Assembly: GCA_002304835.1 (NCBI GenBank)
Contig: DBPK01000019.1
Span: 1 to 21,052 of the forward strand
Direction: 5' to 3'
Source of the DNA: Firmicutes bacterium UBA1422
GTDB taxonomy: Bacteria > Bacillota > Clostridia > Peptostreptococcales > Anaerovoracaceae
DNA length: 21,052 nt
Shown here one piece after another: positions 6,446-15,193 of this stretch. Position numbers and translations under genes: made by a program. A model generated the notes under the pieces. It searched no databases. It was not told the DNA's origin and saw only the letters and a list, made by a program, of their open reading frames with translations. Each line of letters starts with the position of its first letter. The stretch's first letter is position 1.

Positions 6446-7990
6446 TTATTTTGCGTAATCCACTGCCCGGGTCTCTCTTACGAGATTTACTTTTATCTGG
6501 CCCGGATAGTCCAGCTCTTCCTCTATTTTTTTTGATATCTCTCTTGCCAGGAAAGGCATTTCTTCATCCTTGACCCGATCAGGCTTGGCTATTATTCTTA
6601 TTTCTCTGCCTGCCTGTATCGCGTATGATTTATCCACTCCGTCCATATTGTTTGCTATCTCTTCAAGCGCCTGGAGTCTCTTTATATATGTTTCAAGAGT
6701 TTCTCTTCTGGCTCCCGGCCTTGCTGCAGACAATGCGTCCGCCGCTGCTATAAGTACCGCTTCCATGGTGGTTGCCTCATAATCACCGTGATGGGAAGCC
6801 ATGGCATCGATGATCGCCTGGGGTTCCTTGTATTTCTTCAGCAGCTCGATCCCCAGTTCCACATGGGTCCCTTCTTTTTCGTGATCTACAGCCTTGCCGA
6901 TATCATGCAGAAGTCCGGCTCTTTTTGCAAGTTTTACATCAAAGCCCAGTTCTCCTGCCATAAGTCCTGCAAGATAAGCTACTTCTTCTGAGTGTTTCAA
7001 AACATTCTGTCCGTATGAAGTTCTGTATTTGAGTCTTCCAAGATATTTGATGAGTTCAGGATGCAGGTTGTGCACTCCCACATCAAAAGTCGACTGTTCT
7101 CCGGCTTCTTTTATAGATGCATTGACTTCCTTTTCGGATTTGTTTACCATCTCCTCTATCCTGGCGGGATGTATCCTGCCATCAACAATCAGTTTTTCCA
7201 GAGACAGTCTGGCTATTTCTCTTCTTACCGGATCAAAGCCCGATAAGATGACCGCTTCGGGTGTATCATCTATTATTAATTCAATACCCGTGAGAGTTTC
7301 AATGGCTCTGATATTACGTCCTTCCCGCCCTATTATACGGCCCTTCATTTCGTCATTGGGCAGGGGTACAACAGATACTGTACTTTCGGCCACATGATCT
7401 GCAGCACATCTTTGTATGGCACCTATTATTATCTCTTTTGCCTTTTTTTCTCCTTCTTCCTTTGCTTTTGTTTCGATGTCTTTTATAAGCACCGAAGCTT
7501 CTACTCTTATTTCCTTTTCAAGATTTGAAAGCAATATTGCTTTGGCCTCTTCGGCCGTATATCCCGAAATTTTCTCCAGTTCCTCATTCTGTTTGTTTAT
7601 CTGTGTTTCCAGTTCCTTTTGTTTGTTGATTATATTCTGTTCTCTGCTTGTAATGCTGTCTTCTTTTCTTTCGATGTTTTCAAGCTTTTTATCAATAGTT
7701 TCTTCTTTTTGTATAAGTCTTTTTTCTGATTTGGAAATCTCGTTCCTTCTCTCCTTTATCTCTCTTTCAACTTCACTACGCATTCTGTGCGCTTCTTCTT
7801 TTGCTTCAAGCGCAATTTCTTTTTTTATGGTCTCTGATTTATTCTCTGCATCCAGGATCAGGTTCCTGGCCTTTTGCTCCGCACTTCCAATGGCCTTTTC
7901 GCCTAAAGTTTTTCGGATGATGTATCCGGCTAAAATGCCGATCACCAATGCAACCAGTCCAACTATTACAGCTAAAACTATGTCTGGCAT
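6446..7990 (-). CDS. rny: Ribonuclease Y
   Basis: 514 aa, the usual length. An N-terminal membrane helix covers residues 4-24. A long charged coiled coil runs from about 30 to 185. A KH domain contains GRIIGREGRN (217-226). The HD domain has H362-D363 in LLHDIGK and the conserved segment ASHHGDYE. It is a membrane-anchored endoribonuclease that initiates mRNA decay in Firmicutes. AGGAGG (8000-8005 on the complement) lies 9-10 nt before the ATG. The gene is transcribed singly or together with the downstream desulfurase-thiI pair, and is divergent from rodA. I could not identify a convincing promoter for it in the 160-bp divergent region. Confidence 0.97.
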   Translation of the reverse strand: MPDIVLAVIVGLVALVIGILAGYIIRKTLGEKAIGSAEQKARNLILDAENKSETIKKEIALEAKEEAHRMRSEVEREIKERRNEISKSEKRLIQKEETIDKKLENIERKEDSITSREQNIINKQKELETQINKQNEELEKISGYTAEEAKAILLSNLEKEIRVEASVLIKDIETKAKEEGEKKAKEIIIGAIQRCAADHVAESTVSVVPLPNDEMKGRIIGREGRNIRAIETLTGIELIIDDTPEAVILSGFDPVRREIARLSLEKLIVDGRIHPARIEEMVNKSEKEVNASIKEAGEQSTFDVGVHNLHPELIKYLGRLKYRTSYGQNVLKHSEEVAYLAGLMAGELGFDVKLAKRAGLLHDIGKAVDHEKEGTHVELGIELLKKYKEPQAIIDAMASHHGDYEATTMEAVLIAAADALSAARPGARRETLETYIKRLQALEEIANNMDGVDKSYAIQAGREIRIIAKPDRVKDEEMPFLAREISKKIEEELDYPGQIKVNLVRETRAVDYAK

Positions 7991-8080
7991 TAAATAACAC
8001 CTCCTTCCGATATTCTGTTGTATTTATTCAAACACCTAGCTTGATTTTAATATATTTAACACGCATTACCGAATTAAATG

Positions 8081-8109
8081 TTGATATAATCTACATGTAA
8101 TATTATAAT
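8081..8109 (+). promoter_or_regulatory. Promoter of rodA
   Basis: Plus-strand TTGATA (8081-8086) and a consensus TATAAT (8104-8109) are separated by exactly 17 bp. Transcription would start near 8116, about 35 nt before the rodA ATG. This is the strongest sigma-A-type promoter in the window, consistent with rodA being its own transcription unit. Confidence 0.85.
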
Positions 8110-8150
8110 GTTTTTATTGTTATTATGTCAAGGTAAACGAAGGGCAAAGC

Positions 8151-9266
8151 ATGAAGAAATTAGACGATTTCCAGGATCTTTTCAAAAATGTCAGCAAGCC
8201 GTTGATACTTATCCCGGTTTTCTTCTGTATCCTTAGCATATTGATGATGTTCAGCACTTCATACGATAAGGGTATAATATTTTCAAGGGATGTTCTTGTC
8301 CAGTCAGCTGCATATTTGATAGGCTTTGTTCTTATTATCATAATCGCAAATATGGACTATTCCGTATTTAAAGAAATAGAAAAACCCCTTTATATAGGTT
8401 CAGTAGTATTTCTGCTTATGCCCTATCTTCCCTTTGTCGGCCTCGAAGTCAACGGAGCCAGGTCCTGGATCAACCTTGGCTTTACAACTCTGCAACTCTC
8501 AGAAATAATCAAAATATCTTTTGTTCTTTTGATGGCCAACTACCTTACCCGCAACCGTGATAAACTTTATACTTTTAAAAGCATAATAATGGCGGCACTT
8601 TATGCGGCCCCTTTTATACTCATTGTCCTGAAAGAGGATTTCGGCAGTGCTGTAGTCTTCATAATCATGTGGATCGTAATGATATTCTTTGCCGGTATAG
8701 ATTCCCGTCTTTTTGCCAAATGTGCAGGTCTTACATTACTTTTTTTTCCTGTTGCTTACAGTCTCCTTGATGATTATCAGCAAGAAAGAATAACTGCATT
8801 TATCCATCCCGACAATCTGGCTCTCCAGGGCAATTATCAGGTGTGGCAGTCGAAGGTTGCCATAGGCTCCGGCGGTTTCTTCGGTAAAGGCCTTTTTCAG
8901 GGTACACAAAAGGATCTGGATTTCCTTCCTGTTCGAAATTCCGACTTCATATTCTCGGTGGTGGTGGAAGAACTGGGCTTTATCGGAGGTGCAGTTCTTA
9001 TTGCCGCATATACCTGGTTCATATATGCCATATCCAAAGTTGCTTTCGCCGCAAAGGATCTTTACGGCACCCTGGTAGTTATGGGATTTTTGGGCATGTT
9101 CGTTTTTCAGATTTTTGAAAACATTGCAATGTGCATGGGTGTAATGCCCTGTACGGGAATAACCCTTCCGTTCATAAGCTACGGGGGCACTTCTATTCTT
9201 TCATGCATGATAGCCACCGGCTTCATAATAAATGTAGCCATAAGGAACCGCGGTGTCACCTTTTGA
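8151..9266 (+). CDS. rodA: SEDS-family peptidoglycan glycosyltransferase RodA
   Basis: 371 aa, about ten membrane helices. SEDS landmarks are NGARSWINLG (101-110), LKEDFGSA (160-167), AIGSGGFFGKG (237-247), SDFIFSVVVEELGFIGG (264-280) and ITLPFISYGGTS (337-348). D265 corresponds to the catalytic aspartate of RodA. It polymerises lipid II with PBP2 during cell elongation. Two usually conserved spots differ: QLSE where QPSE is common, and PVRNSDF where PEQHTDF is common. A GAAGGG site precedes the ATG by 6 nt. It faces the mre-mrdA-minD operon tail to tail instead of ending it, and shares a bidirectional terminator with minD. FtsW is a less likely reading because mrdA is the neighbour. Confidence 0.92.
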   Translation: MKKLDDFQDLFKNVSKPLILIPVFFCILSILMMFSTSYDKGIIFSRDVLVQSAAYLIGFVLIIIIANMDYSVFKEIEKPLYIGSVVFLLMPYLPFVGLEVNGARSWINLGFTTLQLSEIIKISFVLLMANYLTRNRDKLYTFKSIIMAALYAAPFILIVLKEDFGSAVVFIIMWIVMIFFAGIDSRLFAKCAGLTLLFFPVAYSLLDDYQQERITAFIHPDNLALQGNYQVWQSKVAIGSGGFFGKGLFQGTQKDLDFLPVRNSDFIFSVVVEELGFIGGAVLIAAYTWFIYAISKVAFAAKDLYGTLVVMGFLGMFVFQIFENIAMCMGVMPCTGITLPFISYGGTSILSCMIATGFIINVAIRNRGVTF

Positions 9267-9277
9267 TATAAACCATA

Positions 9278-9306
9278 AAAAAAATCAGGCTTTCGCCTGA
9301 TTTTTC
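9278..9306. terminator. Bidirectional terminator between rodA and minD
   Basis: A perfect 11-bp stem, AAAAATCAGGC (9280-9290) with GCCTGATTTTT (9295-9305), around a TTTC loop, with A/T tracts on both sides. It terminates plus-strand rodA and the minus-strand mre-minD operon. The minD stop codon lies at its edge. Confidence 0.9.
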
Positions 9307-10024
9307 ATTCAAGTATCCTCTCAATTATCTTTGCCATGTTTTTCTCTATATACGTTCCCTTTTTCATTACAATGGGTTCTCCCTTGTTTGTTGATATATT
9401 TATATTGTCATCTCTTTGTATCATGCCGACTATTTCCATCCTTAGTCCTTTTGATATGCACGATATCCCAGGCACAGCTCCTGATGTCATCAGCTCTCCA
9501 TTTACCTTGTTGACCACACAATATGTTTCACTTATGCCTTGATCTTTTAATGCTCTGTGCAAAGCATCCGCATCTCTTACCGATGCAACTTCCGGTTCAG
9601 TTATCACTATTGCCATATCAGCGTCTGCCGCTGCCAGTTCCAGTCCTTCTCCTATACCCGCAGGGGCATCTATTATTATATAATCGAACCGTTCTTTCAA
9701 TTTTTCGCAAAGAATTTTTACATGCAGTGGTGTCACATCTCTTTTGTCATTGGCAGTGGCTGCAGCCATAATATAAAGGTCGCTGAAGCGCTTATCCTTT
9801 ATAAGAGCCTGCTTTATCTTGCACACCCCTGAAAGGACATCCATGATATTATAAACGACTTTGCTTTCAAGACCCATATAAAGATCAAGGTCGCGGAGAC
9901 CCATATCCATATCCAGGATAACTGTCTTATGTCCTTTCATCGCCAGCAGTGCTCCTGCATTGGCAGCAAAGAAAGTTTTACCGGTGCCGCCTTTTCCCGA
10001 TGCTATCAGAACAGATCTGCTCAT
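9305..10024 (-). CDS. minD: MinD-like ATPase (septum-site placement), short form
   Basis: 239 aa ParA/MinD P-loop ATPase. The deviant Walker A is SGKGGTGKT (9-17), with the signature lysine K11. The MinD-type switch reads DMDMGLRDLDLYMGLE (38-53). Walker B is IIIDAPAGI. MinD binds membrane as an ATP dimer and recruits MinC to block polar septa. This protein is about 25-30 residues shorter than typical MinD and ends EKNMAKIIERILE, without the usual C-terminal amphipathic membrane-targeting helix. minC and minE, common neighbours in clostridial mre clusters, are not here. It begins 14 nt after the mrdA stop, so it is co-transcribed with mreBCD-mrdA. An alternative is a MinD-like regulator such as FlhG, but no flagellar genes are near. 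Confidence 0.87.
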   Translation of the reverse strand: MSRSVLIASGKGGTGKTFFAANAGALLAMKGHKTVILDMDMGLRDLDLYMGLESKVVYNIMDVLSGVCKIKQALIKDKRFSDLYIMAAATANDKRDVTPLHVKILCEKLKERFDYIIIDAPAGIGEGLELAAADADMAIVITEPEVASVRDADALHRALKDQGISETYCVVNKVNGELMTSGAVPGISCISKGLRMEIVGMIQRDDNINISTNKGEPIVMKKGTYIEKNMAKIIERILE

Positions 10025-10038
10025 CCATGTTTTCCTTT

Positions 10039-12795
10039 CTACTGAATACCTGTTTCGTTCTTATAGGTTTTATATTCTATGCTTTCACCGTTTACGTTCA
10101 GGTAGTCGCCTATCACTTCCCGGGCTATGGGGCCGGCATTGGCAGCCGTACCTCCCTGCACTACCATTACACAGACGGCTATCTTGGGATCATCGGCGGG
10201 AGCCATGGCTACCACCCATGCAAAATTATCATAAGTTGACTTGAACTGATCAAGTGTCTCTGTAGTAATTTTTCTTTTGCTTAGATTTATAACTGCCCGT
10301 CTTACAGCTGTATTTTCATTTGTATAGGTTTCCGGATATTCTTTCATAAGACGGTTCATCTCTTTTTTTATTTTACTCCAGCTCAGAGAACTGTCAAATG
10401 CATAAAGGTGCTGCTTTATATATGTGACTTCCGATTTGGGCGGCACATATCCTCCCCTTTCGGCTGTACCGGTTTTGGCCGCCACTTCCACGGGAAAATT
10501 CCTAAAAAGCGCTCCCAGGCTTCCTCTGGATCCCACGGCCGCCTGCTTCATGCCTTCTCTTATCTGATCGAAATATTTATCACTGCTCACCTTGACTTTT
10601 TCAGTCTCTTCCTCTTCGGTCTGTCCTTCATCTTCAATACTTTTTACAACGCTTACTTTGTGTTTTCTGCCTTCATTTCCAATAGTTGCTATATAATTGG
10701 CCATCTGAAGAGGCGTATAGGCATTTTCTCCCTGTCCAATGGCGATATTCATGGCATCTCCCACACTCCAGTCCGCCTGATTAAAATATGTATAAAGGCA
10801 CAAATCAGCCAAAGGTTCTATCTGGTTTTCTCTGACTCCCAGATCAGGCAGCCTTTCGTTTATCATTTCTGCACGCCCTATGTCCTGGCCCACCCAACTT
10901 ATTATTTTTTCTATTGATTCCTCCAGCAGTTCTTTGTTTTTTACGGTCTTGGGTTTAAAATATGTTTCAGCTCCGGCATAAAGAACATTTTTAAGGCTGG
11001 TCTTAAGGTTCTGGGTCTTACCCTCTTCAGAAGGTACCGGAACCACTGCCTCGGGTATCTCTATGCCTGTGGCTTCACCAAGGCCGTACTGGGAAGCATA
11101 ATCTGTTACTGTATCAACAGTTATCTTTTTTTTGTATCCCAAAGAACCACCATTAGCCCAGTCTTTCCCTGTGGCCACATCATAAAAATAATAGTTGCAG
11201 GAGGCTTCCAGAGCATCTGCCATATCCACATAACCGTGGTTACTTTTGCTCATATTCCATACGACACAGGCAAAGGTCTTATTTCCTATTTCTATATGTC
11301 CTCCGTCTCTTAGCAGTCTATAGGGATTAAGGCCGCATTCAAGTCCCGCAGTGGCAGTTACCATTTTGAATGTGGAACCGGGCTGCACGGCTGATTGTGT
11401 TGCCACATTATAAAGGGGGGAAGGAGCAAGAGGATCTCTCAGATTTTCGCTTTGCAAAGAGTCCCAGTCTTTTTCGCTTATTCCTTCAGCAAAAAGATTT
11501 GGATCGTAATCAGGGTAACTGGCCATTGCCAGCACATCTCCGGTTTCCACTTCCAGAGCGACCACCGCTCCCACCTGTGCCGGCGCAGCTTTTGAAATGG
11601 GTGCACTGCCATACTTGCTTCTGAATCCTCCGCCGGCCCTTATGGCAGAAAGTCCCTGCTCAAGGGATTCTTCTGCAGATTTCTGTAGATCAAGATCCAG
11701 TGTGAGATATATGTCCTTGCCTTTTTGCGGTTCCCAGGCGCTTATCTCTTTGACCATATCTCCATAGGCGTTGACCTGAACTTTTCTCGCGCCATTTATT
11801 CCTTTGAGAATGGATTCATATTTGCCCTCTATCCCCGAAAGCCCTATTACCGCACCTTTTTCATACCCTTTTTCCTCATATTCTTCCTCTTTGTCTTCGG
11901 ATATTTTGCCCATATAACCAAGTATATGGGATGCGGTTTTTCCTGCAGGATAGTACCTTGTTGTTTCCGATGCTGTTTCTACTCCCTGCAGTTCACTGCT
12001 GTTTTCCTCGATTATCATAATTGTATCGTCTGATACATTTTTTGATATGGTGGCCGGCATATATTTTTTGTATCCCAGCATTTCCAGCTCATTTCTTACA
12101 GCCATTATTTTTCTGGCCTCTTTTTCAGATGATGCCTGTGATATGCCCATTTCTTTTCTTATGACTTTAAATGCTTTTTCTGCACTGACATTTTTGCCAA
12201 GGCCATAGCTCTCCAAAAATTCCTCTTTCTCTATTTCCGGATTGTATTTCATTCTGGTAACGGATATCGGGGGATACTCATTGTACATATTCTGCATTTC
12301 CAGCTGGACGTCATATCTGTCAAGCTGCTTATCTATACCCAGCTGATCTCTAAGGGCAAAAAAAGCCTCTTCCGCCGTATAGTCTTGAGGAAACCCCTTT
12401 TTTTTGAGCCATTTCTTTATTTCTGTTTCATAAGTATAATAATAGTTTCCGTTCTTTTCTTTTATGGGCAAATTGTCTTCAAAACTGTCACCGTTATCTT
12501 CAAGGATTCCGATAAGCTTTGTTATTACACTGTTCAGCTCTTTATCGGTCATATCTTCAGCACTCATTTTTACTGTAAAGGTCTGTTTGTTTCCGGCAAG
12601 AAGATTCCCGTTTCTGTCATAGATATCTCCTCTGGGAGCCGTGGTGGATATATTCCTTGTGCTTATTCCCTCTGCTGCTTCAGACCAGTCATTGCTTTGT
12701 ATTACCGTAAGTATAAAAAGCCTTACCAAAAGTATAATGGAAAGTGCCAGAAGTAAAAAAAGTATTTTATTGTATCTGGAAAGAAAATCATTCAT
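10039..12795 (-). CDS. mrdA: Elongation-specific penicillin-binding protein 2 (class B PBP), enlarged
   Basis: 918 aa, well above the roughly 630-720 aa of most PBP2 proteins. A membrane anchor covers 9-33. The PBP dimer domain begins at TTAPRGDIYDRNG. Transpeptidase motifs are S474-TFK477 (nucleophile serine), S532-C-N534 and K774-T-G776. It crosslinks peptidoglycan with RodA in the elongasome. Extra length lies in three places: residues 80-260 of the pedestal region, a stretch of about 90 residues (590-680) before IGQGENAYTPLQM, and about 75 residues (780-855) between KTGTAE and NFAWVVAMAP. The ATG overlaps the mreD stop by 4 nt. It sits in the canonical mreB-mreC-mreD-mrdA order. Confidence 0.95.
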   Translation of the reverse strand: MNDFLSRYNKILFLLLALSIILLVRLFILTVIQSNDWSEAAEGISTRNISTTAPRGDIYDRNGNLLAGNKQTFTVKMSAEDMTDKELNSVITKLIGILEDNGDSFEDNLPIKEKNGNYYYTYETEIKKWLKKKGFPQDYTAEEAFFALRDQLGIDKQLDRYDVQLEMQNMYNEYPPISVTRMKYNPEIEKEEFLESYGLGKNVSAEKAFKVIRKEMGISQASSEKEARKIMAVRNELEMLGYKKYMPATISKNVSDDTIMIIEENSSELQGVETASETTRYYPAGKTASHILGYMGKISEDKEEEYEEKGYEKGAVIGLSGIEGKYESILKGINGARKVQVNAYGDMVKEISAWEPQKGKDIYLTLDLDLQKSAEESLEQGLSAIRAGGGFRSKYGSAPISKAAPAQVGAVVALEVETGDVLAMASYPDYDPNLFAEGISEKDWDSLQSENLRDPLAPSPLYNVATQSAVQPGSTFKMVTATAGLECGLNPYRLLRDGGHIEIGNKTFACVVWNMSKSNHGYVDMADALEASCNYYFYDVATGKDWANGGSLGYKKKITVDTVTDYASQYGLGEATGIEIPEAVVPVPSEEGKTQNLKTSLKNVLYAGAETYFKPKTVKNKELLEESIEKIISWVGQDIGRAEMINERLPDLGVRENQIEPLADLCLYTYFNQADWSVGDAMNIAIGQGENAYTPLQMANYIATIGNEGRKHKVSVVKSIEDEGQTEEEETEKVKVSSDKYFDQIREGMKQAAVGSRGSLGALFRNFPVEVAAKTGTAERGGYVPPKSEVTYIKQHLYAFDSSLSWSKIKKEMNRLMKEYPETYTNENTAVRRAVINLSKRKITTETLDQFKSTYDNFAWVVAMAPADDPKIAVCVMVVQGGTAANAGPIAREVIGDYLNVNGESIEYKTYKNETGIQ

Positions 12796-13292
12796 ACAAA
12801 ATACCTGTCATTTCTGTGTCTGACTGCCTTTTTTATCATGAATAAATACAAAATAAATGAAAATGCAATATTGTATGCCATATAAAAAGGCTGATACATG
12901 ATCACATATAATATACTCGTGGGATCATTCAGCATGGCCATGAAAAGCCAGCAGAACAAATTATATATAAAAGTTCCTGCAGCAGTTACTATTACAAAAG
13001 ACAACTTGTTTTCCCGGTTCATGCTCCTGCATAAAAGTACTATCCCCGTCATGACTATGATCATGCCAACAGAACTTATTCCCACATATTGACCGGCACA
13101 CAGATCCAGCAGAAGAGCGCTTATGATGCCTATGGCACCGTATCTGAAGCCGTCTTCAAATAAAAAAGTTATCATTATTACAATGCAAAGAGTAAGATCG
13201 GGTACGACTCCCTTGATGTTTATCAGGTTTATCATGGAAAGCTGCAGTATAAATGCAAAAGCAAACAGTAACACGGCCTTCTTATAACTCAT
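12792..13292 (-). CDS. mreD: Rod shape-determining membrane protein MreD
   Basis: 166 aa with about five hydrophobic segments and a short basic C-terminus (KKAVRHRNDRYFV). The conserved acidic membrane features of the family are present in PDLTLCIVIM and ALLLDLCAGQ. It is an integral membrane part of the elongasome linking MreC to RodA/PBP2. It overlaps mreC upstream and mrdA downstream by 4 nt each, so the three are translationally coupled. Sequence conservation in MreD is low, and the call rests on membrane topology, size and position between mreC and mrdA. Confidence 0.92.
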   Translation of the reverse strand: MSYKKAVLLFAFAFILQLSMINLINIKGVVPDLTLCIVIMITFLFEDGFRYGAIGIISALLLDLCAGQYVGISSVGMIIVMTGIVLLCRSMNRENKLSFVIVTAAGTFIYNLFCWLFMAMLNDPTSILYVIMYQPFYMAYNIAFSFILYLFMIKKAVRHRNDRYFV

Positions 13293-14107
13293 TTAAAGAC
13301 CGCCACCTTTTGAAGACTTGTGAATTTAACAGTTGATTTTACCGTTATCTCTTTCAGCTGCATATCATCGTTATAATCAACTGAAGTGACTTTACCTATC
13401 CTTATACCTTCGGGATATATTCCTATCCCCGATGTAACCAGCACATCACCTTTGACAATTGTAGCCTTATTATCCATAAGATATCCCGTGATCTTTCCTT
13501 TTCCATCGCCGGCAACTATCCCTGTAATGGATGTTTTTCTCTGGACTTTGAAACTTATGCTGTTATTTTCGTTAAGTACTGAAACGACCTTTGCCCAGTT
13601 GCCTCCGGTTTCTTTGACTTTGCCAATAAGTCCTTCTCCGTCAACGACGATATCGTTTTTCTCTATTCCTTTTGAAGAACCTGCGTCTATGGTAAAAACA
13701 TCATATGTGTTTGAATTGTTCAATGATATTATCCTAGCGGCAACAGCTTTGCCATGCCCGGAATATGGTTCAAAATCAAATGCTTTGGATAATTCCGCAA
13801 GGCGGTCAAGCTCATCTCTTTCCATGGAAAGATCAATATTTTCCTGCCTGAGCATAGCATTTTCCTCTTTGAGCTTTTCATTCTCTTCAAGTACACTGCT
13901 GAATCTGAATACTCCTCTAAAAGTATCCCTGGCCCCGCCGGTAAAAGCCGAAAGAGGTTTTTCTATTGCCGATACCACACTCTGGATCCCTCGACCAAGC
14001 ACGCCCGAACCACCGCCTGCAAGATATGAGCCCAGCACAAATAAGCATAAAGCAATAACTATACCGGCTGTAACAGAAAAAATTTTATGCTGCCTTATCC
14101 ATTTCAT
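13289..14107 (-). CDS. mreC: Rod shape-determining protein MreC
   Basis: 272 aa. One N-terminal membrane helix lies at about 10-30 after a basic start (KWIRQHK). A coiled coil covers 72-107, rich in E, K and L heptads. The extracytoplasmic beta domain follows, with VAARIISLNN, FTIDAGSSKGIEKNDIVV and LVTSGIGIYPEGIRIGKV, all typical of MreC. It scaffolds PBP2 and activates RodA-PBP2. It starts 12 nt after mreB. The ribosome site is weak (GGGAAAC), which may mean coupling to mreB translation. Confidence 0.95.
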   Translation of the reverse strand: MKWIRQHKIFSVTAGIVIALCLFVLGSYLAGGGSGVLGRGIQSVVSAIEKPLSAFTGGARDTFRGVFRFSSVLEENEKLKEENAMLRQENIDLSMERDELDRLAELSKAFDFEPYSGHGKAVAARIISLNNSNTYDVFTIDAGSSKGIEKNDIVVDGEGLIGKVKETGGNWAKVVSVLNENNSISFKVQRKTSITGIVAGDGKGKITGYLMDNKATIVKGDVLVTSGIGIYPEGIRIGKVTSVDYNDDMQLKEITVKSTVKFTSLQKVAVFK

Positions 14108-14119
14108 TTTTTAGTTTCC

Positions 14120-15157
14120 CTATCTTTTTTTGGCATCAACGTATTTTCTCAGTTTCTCAATATTATCAAGACTCTTGCCTGTCCCCAGAGCAACTGCCTC
14201 CTGGGGATACTTTGCTTTCTCGACTATCATACCTGTTCTCTGACTTATGAGTTTGTCAAGGTTTTCTATCATTCCGCCCCCGCCGGAAAGGACCATGCCT
14301 TTTTCTGCGATATCAGCAGCAATCTCCGGTGGAGCTTTTTCTACAGTGGATTTTAACGCATCTATTATAAGCTCCATGGATTCATAAAGGGCAGCCTCCA
14401 TATCCTTGTTGGAAACTTCGAAAGTTTTGGGAAGCCCCGAGATCAGATCCCTTCCCCTTGCTTTCATGGAATAGAGGTTCTCCTCACCGGAAGCATCTTT
14501 TTCAACAAGGGCGCTTCCCACATTTATTTTAAGTTCTTCTGCCGTCTTTTCTCCTATAAGTACTCCCTTTTTCTTTCTTATATATTGTATTACTGCCTCA
14601 TTGAATTTATCTCCGGCATATCTTAAAGATGTGCTGACGACTATACCGCCCATTGCAAGTATGGCAATGTCCGTTGTTCCGCCGCCGATATCCGCTATCA
14701 TAGAAGCTTCGGAAGTATCAATATTAAGTCCTGCCCCTATGGCCGCCGCTGTGGGTTCATCAAGTATGTATACTTCTCTTGCTCCCATCTGTCTTACCAC
14801 TTCTTCCACAGCACGTTTTTCAACTTCTGTGACACCGCTGGGCACTCCTACCACCACTCTCAGTCCCGAGGGTTTTCTTTCTCCCAGAGATCTTTTGATG
14901 AATCTCTGAAGCATCTCTGAAGTCATATCGAAATCGGATATGACCCCGTCCTGAAGGGGCTTTACCACTATTATGTTGGCTGGGGTCTTGCCGTACATAT
15001 CCTTTGCCTTCTGACCTGTGGCAATTATCTCACCAATATTTTTGTCGTAGGCTATAACTGAAGGTTCGTTCAGTATTATCCCCTTTTCCTTCATGTAAAT
15101 AAGTGTGTTTGCTGTTCCCAGGTCTATCCCCATATCTCTTGATGAAAAACTGATCAC
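14120..15157 (-). CDS. mreB: Actin-like cytoskeletal protein MreB
   Basis: 345 aa actin-fold ATPase. Phosphate-1 loop is GIDLGTANTLIY (10-21). DEPTAAAIGAG is at 133-143, phosphate-2 is ADIGGGTTDIAI (155-166) and the adenosine loop is LSGGGGMIENLD. It forms membrane-associated filaments that steer elongasome movement. The start codon is GTG (15155-15157), supported by GGAGG (15167-15171) 9 nt upstream and by alignment of the protein start with the family. It follows radC by 36 nt and leads mreC, mreD, mrdA and minD. Confidence 0.97.
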   Translation of the reverse strand: MISFSSRDMGIDLGTANTLIYMKEKGIILNEPSVIAYDKNIGEIIATGQKAKDMYGKTPANIIVVKPLQDGVISDFDMTSEMLQRFIKRSLGERKPSGLRVVVGVPSGVTEVEKRAVEEVVRQMGAREVYILDEPTAAAIGAGLNIDTSEASMIADIGGGTTDIAILAMGGIVVSTSLRYAGDKFNEAVIQYIRKKKGVLIGEKTAEELKINVGSALVEKDASGEENLYSMKARGRDLISGLPKTFEVSNKDMEAALYESMELIIDALKSTVEKAPPEIAADIAEKGMVLSGGGGMIENLDKLISQRTGMIVEKAKYPQEAVALGTGKSLDNIEKLRKYVDAKKR

Positions 15158-15193
15158 TTTGTTATTCCTCCATACATTTTTTCTGTTAATATA

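Noticed and set aside
10025..10038. Hidden minC between mrdA and minD
   Set aside because: Only 14 nt separate the two genes, leaving no room for any coding sequence.
13386..14114. 242-codon plus-strand ORF
   Set aside because: Antisense to mreC, serine- and proline-rich shadow frame with no family match.
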